A stretch of DNA of 64,000 nt from Saprospiraceae bacterium UBA7687 (GCA_002482845.1 DLGT01000172.1:1-64000); one strand, 5' to 3'. Positions 1-10,200 are shown, counted from the first letter of the stretch. The notes: generated by a model not told the origin, from the sequence alone. Made by a program: numbers and translations.

Positions 1-536
1 CCTTTTATTTTTAAGTCATCAGGAATATCTTTTAAGGCTGGTTTTTCGTAATTAAATTTGTACTGTTTTTTAGGATCCGTATGAATCCAAAATCCGCCAT
101 CGAATTTTGCAGCAATGAGATACAGGCCGTCTTGAAAATTGAAATCAGCTGATTTGAGTGTAGATTTAGATTTTAATTCTTTGACGGTCATACCTACGCT
201 AACCCCATCAAGGGTGGTGTAAGATGGGCTTTTGATGACGATCCTAAACACATTGTTTTTATTGCTCTTTTCATAACCAGCATTGAATGTAAAAAGTGAT
301 TCCTTTTTTTTGTTAGTGACTACATAGTCTATTGATTCGGGCTCATCATCAAGGGATTTTACCGACTTTTTTTCTACTTTATATTTTTTATCCAATATTT
401 TTAAAGCATCGGTTATCGGCATTCCTATGCTGATGCCTTCTAAGGAACGGTGGTCTTTGAGTGCGAGATTAGTTGTCTTTTTGGCACAATTGGTCAATCC
501 AAAAATGGCTATACAAATAAAGATTAAAAGTCTCAT
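1..536 (-). CDS. Putative lipoprotein, 3' end outside the window
   Basis: An open minus-strand frame runs from an ATG at 536 to the window edge without a stop (178 codons visible). The N-terminus is a lipoprotein signal: MRLLIFICIAIFGLTNC, with a lipobox-like LTNC ending in Cys17. The mature part has two similar segments, GISIGMPITDALKIL near residue 32 and GVSVGMTVKELK near residue 107. This suggests an internal duplication of a small domain of the kind seen in periplasmic or outer-membrane-anchored proteins of unknown function. Codon use fits the neighbourhood. Function is not recognised. The start is chosen because it gives the only signal peptide. Confidence 0.75.
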   Translation of the reverse strand, partial: MRLLIFICIAIFGLTNCAKKTTNLALKDHRSLEGISIGMPITDALKILDKKYKVEKKSVKSLDDEPESIDYVVTNKKKESLFTFNAGYEKSNKNNVFRIVIKSPSYTTLDGVSVGMTVKELKSKSTLKSADFNFQDGLYLIAAKFDGGFWIHTDPKKQYKFNYEKPALKDIPDDLKIK

Positions 537-719
537 AAATGGTTGAATTTAGGTAAAATGGAAAGTTGAAAACAATGTTAATCCGTACAAAGATAAGGAA
601 ATAATGATCTGATTGGTCAATTGTAATAAAATGGTAAGATTTTAAAGTGCTCTTGGGATACAGAATGATTGTTAATTTAGGTTGTGAATCCTAGATAGTC
701 AGGACAATAAAATTTTGCT

Positions 720-727
720 TATATTTG
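720..727 (+). promoter_or_regulatory. Candidate -7 box for the mini-ORF pair
   Basis: TATATTTG matches the Bacteroidota -7 consensus TAnnTTTG and lies 72 nt upstream of the ATG at 800. No good -33 TTTG is seen at the right spacing, so this is a weak call. Confidence 0.3.
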
Positions 728-799
728 GCAATGTTGTTTGGATTATATTACCTTTACATCATATTCATTGAATAATTGTTCACTTAAAAAATAAATATA

Positions 800-904
800 A
801 TGGCTAAAAGTAAAGACACCAAAAAGGAAGTAAAAAAGGAACCACTAAAAACGCCAAAGGAAAAAAAGGCAGAGAAGAAATTGAAGAAGCCAAATTATGA
901 TTGA
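800..904 (+). CDS. Small lysine-rich protein, 34 aa
   Basis: A short plus-strand ORF starts at ATG 800 (MAKSKDTKKEVKKEP...) and stops at TGA 904. About 45% of residues are Lys, with Glu and Pro making up much of the rest, so the product would be a disordered basic peptide. It lies alone in the gap between the lipoprotein gene and the transporter gene, with a possible -7 box 72 nt upstream. Short Lys-rich ORFs of this type occur in many Bacteroidota and could be nucleic-acid-binding peptides, but that is inference. The alternative is a chance ORF in an A-rich stretch. Confidence 0.4.
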   Translation: MAKSKDTKKEVKKEPLKTPKEKKAEKKLKKPNYD

Positions 905-916
905 TAGCCGATATTA

Positions 917-997
917 ATGATTCGGTTGTTGATTCTATTTTGTTTTGGTATTTTATTTTTATATAGTTTGGTACCCAAGATGTCAGATATAGATTGA
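917..997 (+). CDS. Possible single-pass membrane mini-protein, 26 aa
   Basis: Twelve nucleotides after the preceding mini-ORF, an ATG at 917 opens a 26-codon frame. It encodes one hydrophobic helix (MIRLLILFCFGILFLYSL) followed by the short polar tail VPKMSDID. An Arg near the start and an acidic C-terminus give the layout of a small bitopic membrane peptide. The tight spacing suggests co-transcription with the lysine-rich ORF. There is no homology evidence, and such ORFs also arise by chance in T-rich DNA. Confidence 0.3.
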   Translation: MIRLLILFCFGILFLYSLVPKMSDID

Positions 998-1078
998 TCG
1001 GCAAATGATATGCTATAATACTCTTTTAAGTATATATAACAGAAAGGCTACTAAAAATTATACTGCAATATGTAAATT

Positions 1079-2770
1079 TTAAATACATAACAGTATCAAT
1101 ATCTGTGCAACAAAGATCCTGAAAATGGTGACTAAAGGATAAATCGTTGCATAAGATTGCATAGGAATATCGGAATCTAAATAACCATTGCTAAACGCCA
1201 ATGCAGCGGGATCTGTGTAGGTACCACTCATTAAACCTGCTAGTTTGTAGTAGTTTATTTTCATGAAAAACCTACCAACGATGACTAGAAACAATATTGG
1301 GATAAAAGTTATGTACATGCCATAATACATCCACTGCCACCCATTATTAGCTACAAAATTCTCATAAAAATGTGTGCCAGCATGTAGACCCACAGATGCA
1401 AAAAATAGGCAAATTCCTAAATCTTTCATGAAATAAATCGCTCCATTATTGATATATGAGTGTATGACTCCTATGCCACCATACCTGCTGATGATTAATG
1501 CGGCTAGCAATGGTCCAGCAGCAAATCCCAGTTTTACAGGTATAGGTAGAGATGGGATCATAATCGGAATAGAACCAATTATAATACCTATGACCAAGCC
1601 ACCAAAAAGCGATAAAAAATCTGGCTCTAACAATCTTTTTTCTGAATTACCGATGATTTTTTCAACCTCAATGATGTCATCCTTTGTTCCTACGATTCTC
1701 AGTCTATCTCCATAAAAAAGTTCTAATGACGGACTGGCTAATAGTTCCATTCCTGATCGATAAACTCTAGTTACTTTTAGACCGAACTTATTTAATAGAT
1801 CTAACTCGGCTAGCTTTTTATGGGTAGCCGATTTTCTAGTTACAAAAATCGTTTTTGTTACGATGTCTGTATCAGATTCTATCTCTTGATCTTGAGATTC
1901 TTTTCCTATGATATCCATAAAACGGTCCACACTAGTAGGAATACCTATTACCATGACTACATCTCGTTCATTTAATTTTGTATCTAGTGTAGGCGAAAAA
2001 ACTTCTTTTGACTTTGTATGTTTCAACCTTGAGATAATGATATCGTTCAGATTATTAGATTTTAGAACATTATAGATACTTTTGCCGAATATCTCAGGTT
2101 GCGTCACCCTACATTTTTTTCGCACGAGCATGGACTGTTCTACATCTTTTTCGGTAGTTAAAAGATGTAACTCATGGTCTAAGTCAATTTTTAAAAAAAT
2201 CTTAGTTAATATGATCATCAGTATGACTCCGAGTACACCCAAGGGATATGTAATAGCATAAGCAATAGCAGGATCGGCAAACACTTTGTTAGGAAAATGT
2301 TGTTGGATTTCGTAAAGGCTTGCTTTGGCTGCACCCAATCCCGGGGTATTTGTCACTGCTCCTGACATCAGGCCAACCGCATTCTCTATCCTAAGATCCG
2401 CTAAGTTATAAATGATAAAGGTAACCAATCCGCCTAAAAGCACAGTTGAAATACTCAAGATATTAAATCCTATGCCCTCTTTGCGAAAGGACGAAAAAAA
2501 AGATGGACCCACTTGGATGCCAATGGCATATACAAATAATATTAGACCTAAATCTCTGATAAATACCGAAATGTCTAGATCTACAGTATACCCATAATGT
2601 CCTAAGACAATGCCTACAAACATCACAGCTGAAACACCTAATGCCACACGTTTTATCTTCAATCTGCCTACAAATACACCAATACCAATGGTCAATAATA
2701 TAGCTATTAATGATTGGGTAATGTCCGGTGTTGTATCTGGAAGAAATAAGATTTTAAACCAATCAAACAT
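1079..2770 (-). CDS. AspT/YidE/YbjL-family transporter with two RCK-C domains
   Basis: A 563-residue inner-membrane protein with the layout of the aspartate:alanine exchanger family. It has an N-terminal block of about five to six helices (residues 1-200), two cytosolic TrkA-C/RCK-C domains (about 205-370) and a second, homologous membrane block (about 385-563). Each membrane block has the family motif around residues that read VGLMSGAVTNTPGLGAA and AGLMSGTYTDPAALAF. The length equals that of E. coli YidE/YbjL. The family moves dicarboxylates or amino acids by exchange, and the RCK domains probably gate it in response to a ligand; the substrate here is unknown. It is monocistronic by spacing. 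Confidence 0.88.
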   Translation of the reverse strand: MFDWFKILFLPDTTPDITQSLIAILLTIGIGVFVGRLKIKRVALGVSAVMFVGIVLGHYGYTVDLDISVFIRDLGLILFVYAIGIQVGPSFFSSFRKEGIGFNILSISTVLLGGLVTFIIYNLADLRIENAVGLMSGAVTNTPGLGAAKASLYEIQQHFPNKVFADPAIAYAITYPLGVLGVILMIILTKIFLKIDLDHELHLLTTEKDVEQSMLVRKKCRVTQPEIFGKSIYNVLKSNNLNDIIISRLKHTKSKEVFSPTLDTKLNERDVVMVIGIPTSVDRFMDIIGKESQDQEIESDTDIVTKTIFVTRKSATHKKLAELDLLNKFGLKVTRVYRSGMELLASPSLELFYGDRLRIVGTKDDIIEVEKIIGNSEKRLLEPDFLSLFGGLVIGIIIGSIPIMIPSLPIPVKLGFAAGPLLAALIISRYGGIGVIHSYINNGAIYFMKDLGICLFFASVGLHAGTHFYENFVANNGWQWMYYGMYITFIPILFLVIVGRFFMKINYYKLAGLMSGTYTDPAALAFSNGYLDSDIPMQSYATIYPLVTIFRIFVAQILILLCI

Positions 2771-3042
2771 ACTCCCTAAATTTATTACAAAGGTATCGAA
2801 TAATAAGCAAATGAAATTATAATGATTGGAGATATAGATTTTGGGTTCAATTTAAGTCTAGGATTCTGACAAATTAGCGAAAATCGTTAACCGTTGTGTT
2901 ACAAATTAAATATAGTGAGCAAATTCAAATCCATAATCTCGTGGTATCACTTTGCTGGATTTGTAATGATTCAAATGGAATAAGAGAGATATCATTTTGA
3001 TATAAAATTGCTTTTTTAATTACGTTTTATGGACACCAAGAT

Positions 3043-3327
3043 TTAGGAGCCTGAAAAAACAGTCCCGAATATACCGACAGCAAGTTCTGCCCAAATGAGA
3101 AAAAATATTATTAGAATACCACCACAAAGAATGACTCTATTATGAAAGCTTTTTACCAATCGCAAAACTAATTCAAATAAGAGTCCTGTTCCAAATAATA
3201 GGATACCCATAATCGTGAAGTCCATAATATCCCAATCGACTTCATCGGTAAACTGCATAGCAAAAAAAGGAACAGATAGTAGGATGACTGCTATACTTAG
3301 AATAATGATTAACCTTTTGTTTGTCAT
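3043..3327 (-). CDS. Small three-helix membrane protein, last gene of the creD unit
   Basis: A 94-residue protein with three hydrophobic segments (about 4-24, 37-56 and 66-88) separated by short polar loops; one loop is acidic (TDEVDWDIMD). No family is recognised. It follows the 96-aa membrane protein by 38 nt and creD by about 340 nt on the same strand, so it is probably the last gene of that transcript. Its role is presumably in the same envelope function, which is inferred from context only. Confidence 0.7.
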   Translation of the reverse strand: MTNKRLIIILSIAVILLSVPFFAMQFTDEVDWDIMDFTIMGILLFGTGLLFELVLRLVKSFHNRVILCGGILIIFFLIWAELAVGIFGTVFSGS

Positions 3328-3365
3328 ATCTTTTTTGATTTAATAAAGAATAATTTAGTTGTTTT

Positions 3366-3656
3366 CTAATTGAATAATATCATAAAGTACAACATCGCTA
3401 TTGGAATATTCAAAAGCAAAATCCCTAATGTAATCATCAACTCTTCGATCATCATAGGTCTCAAAAACATTTCTACGAATAAGGCGATTACAAATATTAG
3501 ATTTATAAAAGCGGCAATGATGACATAAAATAGACCTAATACTAATAAATCAACTGAATTGGAAAGAACTAGTTGTGTCAAAAATAATATTGTTCCAAAA
3601 CTGAAGGATATCAGCGCTGTCCATCTAGATGTCTGAATTAATGTTGATTGTTGCAT
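3366..3656 (-). CDS. Small three-helix membrane protein between creD and the 94-aa gene
   Basis: A 96-residue protein with three strong hydrophobic segments (about 13-33, 36-60 and 70-95) and almost no soluble part. It starts 12 nt after the creD stop codon, so it is almost certainly translated from the same mRNA. Small multi-pass proteins beside creD are common in Bacteroidota, but I cannot assign a domain family. It is distinct from the 94-aa neighbour, although similar in size and helix number. Confidence 0.72.
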   Translation of the reverse strand: MQQSTLIQTSRWTALISFSFGTILFLTQLVLSNSVDLLVLGLFYVIIAAFINLIFVIALFVEMFLRPMMIEELMITLGILLLNIPIAMLYFMILFN

Positions 3657-3668
3657 ATTTTATTTTAT

Positions 3669-5084
3669 TTAGTTTATAGGTTCGTTTTCAATTTGGTTGG
3701 GTTCACTCTCTTCAAACCATTTGATCTTCCTCGTCACATACATTGTCAAGGCAATGATGACAAATAGGCCAATTGATCCTGCAAGCAATGCTGTTTTTTC
3801 TAATTGTATGATGATATAAATGTATGCAAATAGGGCTACCATCAAGCCAAGAAGTAAACCTGAGCTTTTCTTGTTTTTAAACATACCTAAACTATACAAA
3901 AATATCAATCCTATCGTAGCAGCTGCCGCTCCGGAATATGCCAAATCAAAACCCCAAAACTCTGATATCGAAAGCAATAAAGTGAAAAATATAGCCAAAG
4001 CAAGGCCTATCAATGTGTATTGAAAGATATGGATGTTGATCTTTTCTACTATTTCGGTCAGGAATACGACCAAAAATGTCAAAATGACAAAGAGTATCAT
4101 GTATTTTCCTGCGCGATGAGTTTTGGAGTAGTTGTCGATGGGTTCTACGATTTTTACTCCAAAAAGGTTTGTACCAATGTCAATCATATTGTTTGATTTT
4201 TGGAATGGTGGGAGACTCTTATTGTATTCTAATACATTCCATTCAGCATCAAAACCACTAGGACTTGTAGTGTGGGAAGGAAGGAATTCGCCAATAAAAC
4301 TCGGGTCTGGAAATGGTGAATTAATTTTGACAGATGTGTTTTTAGCCATAGGGCTGAACATTAAAGTATTACTTCCTTTTATGTCTATATCAAAAGAAAA
4401 ATTGTAAATATTATTAGATATATCCAAGTTGACAGGTGCACTCATACCCGTTTTTACAGCAAAGTAAGCTATTCCACTATCTGTAAACTCTGGTTGCTTT
4501 TTGGAATTCTGAACTATATTCGAATACCTAAACTGTAAATCATTCAACCCCGGCCTAACTTTGGTTTTTTGACCATTCCAAGTCAATTGAACAGTGCTCT
4601 GAATACCTTTAAGGTCCGAAATGCCCATTGCAATATAAGCATCTTCATAATCAAAAATGGCACCTTGCAATCCAACTTCCTTTATCTCGGGAATCTCAAA
4701 TTTTCCTTTAAAACCAAGTTTTGATTCATAAAGCAATACTTTATATAAACTTCGATATTTGGATTGAGTATCTAACGAGCCATTTACATCAAGCTGCTCT
4801 GGATAAATGATGAGATTGCTTTTAGAAGAAGTTACAATTTTTCCATCATCATCTTTAGTAATAATGTTATATGGTATGACAAGTGCAGGACTAGTTATAA
4901 TCTGATCGTTTGCCCAACCTGCTGAGACTTCTTCCTTTACTTGTTCGCTAATGAGTTGCCTTTCATCTACAAGATCAAGAATCATAAATTTAGGGATGAG
5001 TAAAAATAATACAAGTATAAAAATGAGGCCTAGTTTAATCGTTATTTTAGTACCTGGGTTCTGAAAAAAAGATGTTGTTGTCAT
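3669..5084 (-). CDS. creD: CreD-family inner membrane protein
   Basis: A 471-residue protein with the CreD layout. One N-terminal helix (about 15-37) leads into DERQLISEQVKEEVSAGW, the conserved opening of the family. A long periplasmic domain (about 50-320) and a C-terminal group of five to six helices (about 325-450) follow, then a polar tail. E. coli CreD belongs to the CreBC regulon and is linked to envelope integrity and beta-lactam and colicin tolerance. In Bacteroidota the gene typically sits beside a winged-helix regulator, as here. An ACTTTG-N5-CAAAGT operator lies 114 nt upstream of the ATG, downstream of the regulator gene, which suggests that creD has its own regulated promoter. 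Confidence 0.9.
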   Translation of the reverse strand: MTTTSFFQNPGTKITIKLGLIFILVLFLLIPKFMILDLVDERQLISEQVKEEVSAGWANDQIITSPALVIPYNIITKDDDGKIVTSSKSNLIIYPEQLDVNGSLDTQSKYRSLYKVLLYESKLGFKGKFEIPEIKEVGLQGAIFDYEDAYIAMGISDLKGIQSTVQLTWNGQKTKVRPGLNDLQFRYSNIVQNSKKQPEFTDSGIAYFAVKTGMSAPVNLDISNNIYNFSFDIDIKGSNTLMFSPMAKNTSVKINSPFPDPSFIGEFLPSHTTSPSGFDAEWNVLEYNKSLPPFQKSNNMIDIGTNLFGVKIVEPIDNYSKTHRAGKYMILFVILTFLVVFLTEIVEKINIHIFQYTLIGLALAIFFTLLLSISEFWGFDLAYSGAAAATIGLIFLYSLGMFKNKKSSGLLLGLMVALFAYIYIIIQLEKTALLAGSIGLFVIIALTMYVTRKIKWFEESEPNQIENEPIN

Positions 5085-5197
5085 GAGTAAAATATTTAGT
5101 GATTAAGTGATCTTGTGAATAATTTAATGAGTGATTTGATTTTTAGCTACCCTAATTTTGTGCCTTTCGGCCTTTGTGACACAATTTAATTAAAAGT

Positions 5198-5214
5198 ACT
5201 TTGAAATACAAAGT
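5198..5214 (-). promoter_or_regulatory. Inverted-repeat operator in front of creD
   Basis: ACTTTG-AAATA-CAAAGT is a perfect 6-bp inverted repeat. The same sequence with one spacer change, plus the flank AAAGT, occurs at 6411-6427 upstream of the 203-aa membrane protein/regulator operon. Read toward creD, one arm forms the TTTG of a -7-like box (ATACTTTG). A bound protein would therefore block RNA polymerase. The likely ligand is the winged-helix protein at 5244-5543; this is inferred from position and repetition. Confidence 0.65.
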
Positions 5215-5243
5215 ATAAATACAAAAAAATATAGCAACGATCT

Positions 5244-5543
5244 CTAGCCTTTGCCGATCAGTGCTGCCAATGCTTCTATGTGTTTTTGGAAAGATTGTTT
5301 GCCTTCTGCTGTTGCTCGGTATGATGTCTCTGGTTTTCTGCCTACGAATGCCTTACGTACTTCGATATAATTTTTACCTTCCAATGCAATTGTATGACTT
5401 GCTAAGTTACCATCTGAAAGCTCAAGCATCTGCTTCATATCGTTGAAGTTGACCCATTCATTGACCATTAGGACAGACATGATGCCCAATCTGACCCGAC
5501 TTTCAAAATCCTTGTTTATGTTACTTATATCGATATCTTTCAC
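5244..5543 (-). CDS. Winged-helix transcriptional regulator (HTH_34 type)
   Basis: A 99-residue, single-domain DNA-binding protein. Residues 12-90 form a winged helix with the pattern of the HTH_34 family: FESRVRLGIMSVL, then a helix-turn-helix around LSDGNLASHTIALE, then a wing containing Tyr, Val and Lys residues (IEVRKAFVGRKPETSYR). The family belongs to the MarR/ArsR-like winged helices and is recurrently encoded next to CreD in Bacteroidota. The gene lies between the 203-aa membrane protein and creD. Two identical inverted repeats flank this unit, which makes autoregulation and control of creD the simplest model. No ligand-binding domain is visible. Confidence 0.88.
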   Translation of the reverse strand: MKDIDISNINKDFESRVRLGIMSVLMVNEWVNFNDMKQMLELSDGNLASHTIALEGKNYIEVRKAFVGRKPETSYRATAEGKQSFQKHIEALAALIGKG

Positions 5544-5788
5544 AATGTGCTGTTTAGGATCTGCTGAAAAAGACAGATGTACTTAATATACGAAACTTCA
5601 AACCGCAGATGTATATGAATACTTCAAGGTGATGAAGCTGAAGTAGATTGAGTGCAGCTGGCTTGCAAAAATAATTTAAACCCCAAGCATGGATTCTATC
5701 TTCTTTCTTTTTTTCTCCCTGCATTTTTAACTTATTTATAAGAATTAAATGATTTACCATCAATTATTTTTGTGAATTTCAGCTGATC

Positions 5789-6400
5789 CTATTTGTATTT
5801 TTGATACATCCATACACCATAAACAATGTGAAGGATGCCGAATCCAATGCCCCAAAATATCAAACCATATCCTACAAAGACAGCTGCAAATAATCCCAAA
5901 GCCAACTCAAACATTCCCAACCAAAAGACATCAGATTGTGTATATTTGGAAGCACTTACCAAGGCCAATCCATAAAAGATCAACATACAAGGCGCTACCA
6001 AATAAAATAGATGATGGAATGTAACAATGATACAAAATAAACCACCTGTCACCAATGGAATAGCAGCCGCTTTGATCGTATTCTTTGTAGCTGCAGACCA
6101 TAACGGATGACCAAGTTTTTTTGATTTTTTTGCAGTAAAATAGATGCCCGACATCAAAGCTAAAACTAAAGTAACTATGGCCACAGATGCCAATTGCCAG
6201 AGCACTTGATAAGAATAATAATTGGGTTTGCCATCAAAATAATCTATATTGTGCTGCCCCAAGATATAAAACGTCATAAGACATCCAATAATGGCCACCA
6301 ATCCTGCACCCACGCCAGATAAACCACTGAGAGAGATGAAGGTAGATGATCGCTCCATCATCTGCCGTATATGTGTTAAATCGTTTTCGTATTTGTTCAT
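5789..6400 (-). CDS. Six-helix membrane protein linked to the HTH_34 regulator
   Basis: A 203-residue protein with a short cytosolic N-terminus (MNKYENDLTHIRQMMERSST) and six predicted helices (about 22-46, 66-88, 109-125, 128-148, 160-178 and 180-196). It has no soluble domain. Proteins of this type are encoded just before HTH_34 regulators in many Bacteroidota and may act as a membrane partner of the regulator; that is association only. The regulator gene follows 245 nt downstream with no terminator evident. The promoter upstream carries the ACTTTG-N5-CAAAGT operator overlapping a TAACTTTG -7 box. Confidence 0.8.
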   Translation of the reverse strand: MNKYENDLTHIRQMMERSSTFISLSGLSGVGAGLVAIIGCLMTFYILGQHNIDYFDGKPNYYSYQVLWQLASVAIVTLVLALMSGIYFTAKKSKKLGHPLWSAATKNTIKAAAIPLVTGGLFCIIVTFHHLFYLVAPCMLIFYGLALVSASKYTQSDVFWLGMFELALGLFAAVFVGYGLIFWGIGFGILHIVYGVWMYQKYK

Positions 6401-6410
6401 GTGTTAAAGT

Positions 6411-6430
6411 ACTTTGAAATGCAAAGTTAA
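6411..6430 (-). promoter_or_regulatory. Promoter with overlapping inverted-repeat operator
   Basis: On the minus strand TAACTTTG (6430-6423) fits the -7 consensus and overlaps the palindrome ACTTTG-CATTT-CAAAGT (plus-strand span 6411-6427). The AAAGT flank (6407-6411) is shared with the copy at 5193-5214. The element is about 10 nt from the ATG at 6400, so transcripts would be almost leaderless. This position fits repression by the HTH_34 protein. Confidence 0.65.
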
Positions 6431-6479
6431 TGATAAACTTTATATGTGCAAGAAATATTGTGTGGAAAAGTGAAAAAAA

Positions 6480-7217
6480 TTATGCTATGACTATTTTTGA
6501 ATAATCAAGTAATAAGTGGTAAATCAAGAATGGGTCTCTATTTCCAAAACTCTTTTTATGTTTGGATGAATATGTTTCATCATTTGAAATATGAAGTTTT
6601 TCAGGTGTTAAAAAAGAATCTGTAATTATTGATTTAGATTCTTTCAAAATGGAATTTACATAATCAGAAATGATTTTATGATTCAATTTTTCATTTTCAA
6701 TAAATGCAATTTGTGCTTCAAATGGTAAACGTAAACTAGTATGATCTCTATCAACATAATTTTGAATATCAGTGATATATGCCTTGGTGTCTGATTTAAT
6801 TTTTATTCGTTTACACTCTATTGCCAAATAAACATTATAACTTTCATGTTTTCCAAAACCGGATAAAGCACTATCTCTGATATAAATATCAATTTTATCT
6901 GTCCTTTCTACATTGTCTTGAAAAAATGTTTCTTCTGAATCTTTATCAAAAGAAATCCTATCAGTTTCTAAAAGGTTAAGAAAATGAGTTTTCTTTCTCA
7001 TATAATTATCAACCAAAAAATTTCTAAATTTATTTTCCGGTTTGATTTTAGATTTTTTAATTTCTGCTAAAGAAAATGTAATTTGATCACTACGCATTAA
7101 ATTATGACATTCCAAGACATACCAAAGAATTTTATTTATTCTCCTTTTAGTATCAGAATTAACTGTTTTCCTTGCCGCATTAAATTCAGATGCTTCAAAA
7201 ATCATCAATATTAACAT
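6480..7217 (-). CDS. Putative PD-(D/E)XK nuclease overlapping the methylase gene
   Basis: A 245-residue soluble protein. Residues 105-137 read TDKIDIYI... and then YLAIECKRIK, giving the acidic residue D110 and E134-x-K136 in the hydrophobic strand context of a PD-(D/E)XK nuclease core. No other domain is recognised. The ATG at 7217 lies inside the last codons of the methyltransferase gene (23-nt overlap; a second ATG at 7205 is equally possible), so the two are translationally coupled. Pairing with an Eco57I-like methyltransferase suggests the nuclease half of a restriction or other defence system. Codon use is very AT-rich, like its partner. The name is motif-based, not homology-tested. Confidence 0.6.
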   Translation of the reverse strand: MLILMIFEASEFNAARKTVNSDTKRRINKILWYVLECHNLMRSDQITFSLAEIKKSKIKPENKFRNFLVDNYMRKKTHFLNLLETDRISFDKDSEETFFQDNVERTDKIDIYIRDSALSGFGKHESYNVYLAIECKRIKIKSDTKAYITDIQNYVDRDHTSLRLPFEAQIAFIENEKLNHKIISDYVNSILKESKSIITDSFLTPEKLHISNDETYSSKHKKSFGNRDPFLIYHLLLDYSKIVIA

Positions 7218-10200
7218 TTATGCGTTCATATTCAGCCTTTTGTATAGCTTCTCTAAATTCGGCTACATCGTACCAAGCCATTGCTCTGTGCCAACATTTA
7301 TATTCATTGGGTTTAATGATATAAAAAGAATTCTTTTCAAAGCCTTTAATGTCTTTTTGTATAAACAAATTATGTTTAGAATCTTTTGAATTTGTAATTT
7401 GCGAAATACTTAAATTATTTGCAAGAATATTTAAGACCTGTTGTTCAGTATTTTTTTCTCTAATAAATTTTATTTTATCAATTGGTGCGTCATATAACAC
7501 AAAATTCATAGCTATAAAATGGTCTAGCTGATAAATTTCAACTTGTATAAATTCATCATCATATATTTTTCCAAATTCTTGGAGATAAACATCAGCATAG
7601 TCTTTTAAAATCTGAGTCTTATCTCGACCAAATTTTGTAAAACTGGTAACATAATCTTGTTTACTTTCTTGAAATTGATAACGAGAAACATCTAATACAT
7701 AATTGATTAAATCTTTTTCGTGTACCTTAATATCGTAAAGCTCATTAACAATTGAATTTATCTTTTTAAATATACTTTCTTTAAAAATATTTTCAGCAGC
7801 TAGCATACCAACTTTCGAATGAGGCAATAATAAATTTGATAATTCAATTAGTTTAGTTTTAATTTCGATTGAGGTATCTAAATAAGGGAAAGATAGATAT
7901 TCTTCTTTCCATCTTATTTGAGGTCTTGTAGACGTACCCCAAGAACCCGAAATTAAAAAAATATAATATTGATAAAAATCCGAAATTAAAATTGAAAATA
8001 AATACTTTAATTCTGTATAATTAGTTGTAGTTGCTAGACCGAAAACACCTTTTTTAAATACATAAGCTTTTTCACAAAATGAAACAATAACTTCGGTCCA
8101 ATTTTTTGCTTGTTCTTTTATTAATATCTGACTTCCATCATAAAGCCCATTTATTCTTCCACTTTTTAAGTGACTTTGTTTTAATTGAATAATATTATTT
8201 CCTTTAGCCTCAGAAAAAATTGAATTTATCTCTTTATTTAGGATTAATTCTTTACCAACTATAGATTCATAAGTTAGGTATTTTGTTTTATCACCTTCTA
8301 AGATTCCTGCTCCTTTTTTAATGATCTTAGGATTTATTTGGCCAATTGTTTGGTTGATTTTTTTAACATTTTTAATAAATTTAAAATCCAATGTATTTCC
8401 ATACAATGCAACTTTAAACATCCAATCATTTTCAATAAAATGTTTTTGCAAAATTTCCTTTTGATCAAATTTTTCAATTACCAACATTTTAAAATTCTTT
8501 AAAAAAGAATTTACTTTTAAGCTATGATGATGAACTACATTAGTTTCGTAGTTCTTATTATCTGATAAATGATAAAAAACTATAGAAGTAGGACTTTCTT
8601 GTTGTTCAAATAATGACTGTTTAACAGCTGATAAATCAAAAAACTTATCAATGCAAAAAGTAGTTAAAAACTCTTTTTTGAATGCTCTTGTAGTTTTTGA
8701 AACATTGTAAAACATGGTGCTTGTAACTATTAATGCAGTTTTAGTATATACCTGCATAAAGTCTTTTGAACGCAGTAAAAAAGATTGAGCAATTTCAAAA
8801 TTACCAACAGTTTTGTTGTTTTCTTTTAACCAAGTCGTATGAAAATTATCCGATTTTTTACTTTTCCAAGGAGGATTTCCGAGTATAAATTGAGTTTTTT
8901 TACTTTTTATAATTTCATTATAAACGTGATTTACATTGAAAAAATTAGCTTCAAAAAGATTTTCATCTATTAAATCTGGAAACTTATAAATGTTTATATC
9001 TTTCGGGTCTTGGTAATCCAGTAATGCAATATAAATTGAAAAACAAGCTACTTTTAACGCTTCTTTATTGATATCTATTCCAAATAAGTTGTTTTTAGCA
9101 ATTTCTCTAATTCTCTCGCTAAAGATTTTTTTGTTTGAATTCCCATTTAATTCTATTTCTTTTTCAATCATTTTACGTAATGATTGCACCAGAAAAATTC
9201 CTGAACCAACGGCAATTTCGAAGATTTTACATTCAGAAGTATTATTTTCTTCTAAATATTGATCTACTGTATCTTTTAAAATATAATCAACCAAAAATGA
9301 TGGGGTGTAAACCGCCGAATCTAAATTTCTAGTTTCAGGATCAATTAATGATTCATAAATTCCTGAAATAACTTCAACTGGAATAATAGAAAAATCAAAA
9401 ATTTCAAAATAATATCCTTCAAACAACGAACCTTGGCCTTCTATTTCACCTTTAAAAACATTTGCCAAATAAGAAGATTGTTCTTTAGAAATTTGAATAT
9501 CTAGTTCTTTAAATAGTACTCCATTAAAGTTGGCATTTAGTTTAAAAAATAACTGATTTAATTTTTCAGGATTTTTGATTAAGTTACTAAAACTAATTCT
9601 TCTGTCTATTGTGTTTTCACCAGGAATAAGATCAAGATCAATTTTAACTTTTCTATCAATTAAATATCTAATAAAGATTAACCTTAATATTAAGGAATTA
9701 CCTTCATCATCAGTTAAACTATAATTTTTACTTTTATCTACTAGTGTTTCTCTAACCTCTTTTATATTCTGAAAAAGCCTTTCATTTACTCTTTTACGAG
9801 ATTCCTTCTTTCTATTATTTACATAATAATCATCTAGCAACCATTTCCAAGTACGTCCACTTTGTAAATTCCAAAAAGAAAATTTGTCTTCCAATTCTTT
9901 TTGAGACAATTTTATTTCTTCTAAACTTTCTTCTTTTTTACTGTAACTTAAAGCATTGTAAACTTTTAGTTCAGAATCTTTAATTACAAAAACAATTGGT
10001 GAGTTGTCAAAAGACCAAACTTGTTTGTGAATTTCATTTTCTTTCAGTTTGTCATTTTTTGATGTTAAATCAAAAAATAAAATAAATGGTTGATTATTAA
10101 AAACGTAAAAAGCATCAGGTTTAATTAAATCTAGCTTTTTCTTGAGATCTGATGAAAAGTCATCAAAAGTATTACCGTCTTCGTTATTTCTAAAGAAAAC

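Noticed and set aside
5554..5763. 69-codon ORF between the membrane protein and the HTH_34 gene
   Set aside because: Low-complexity, no coding-like pattern, no promoter, and no conserved features; probably chance.
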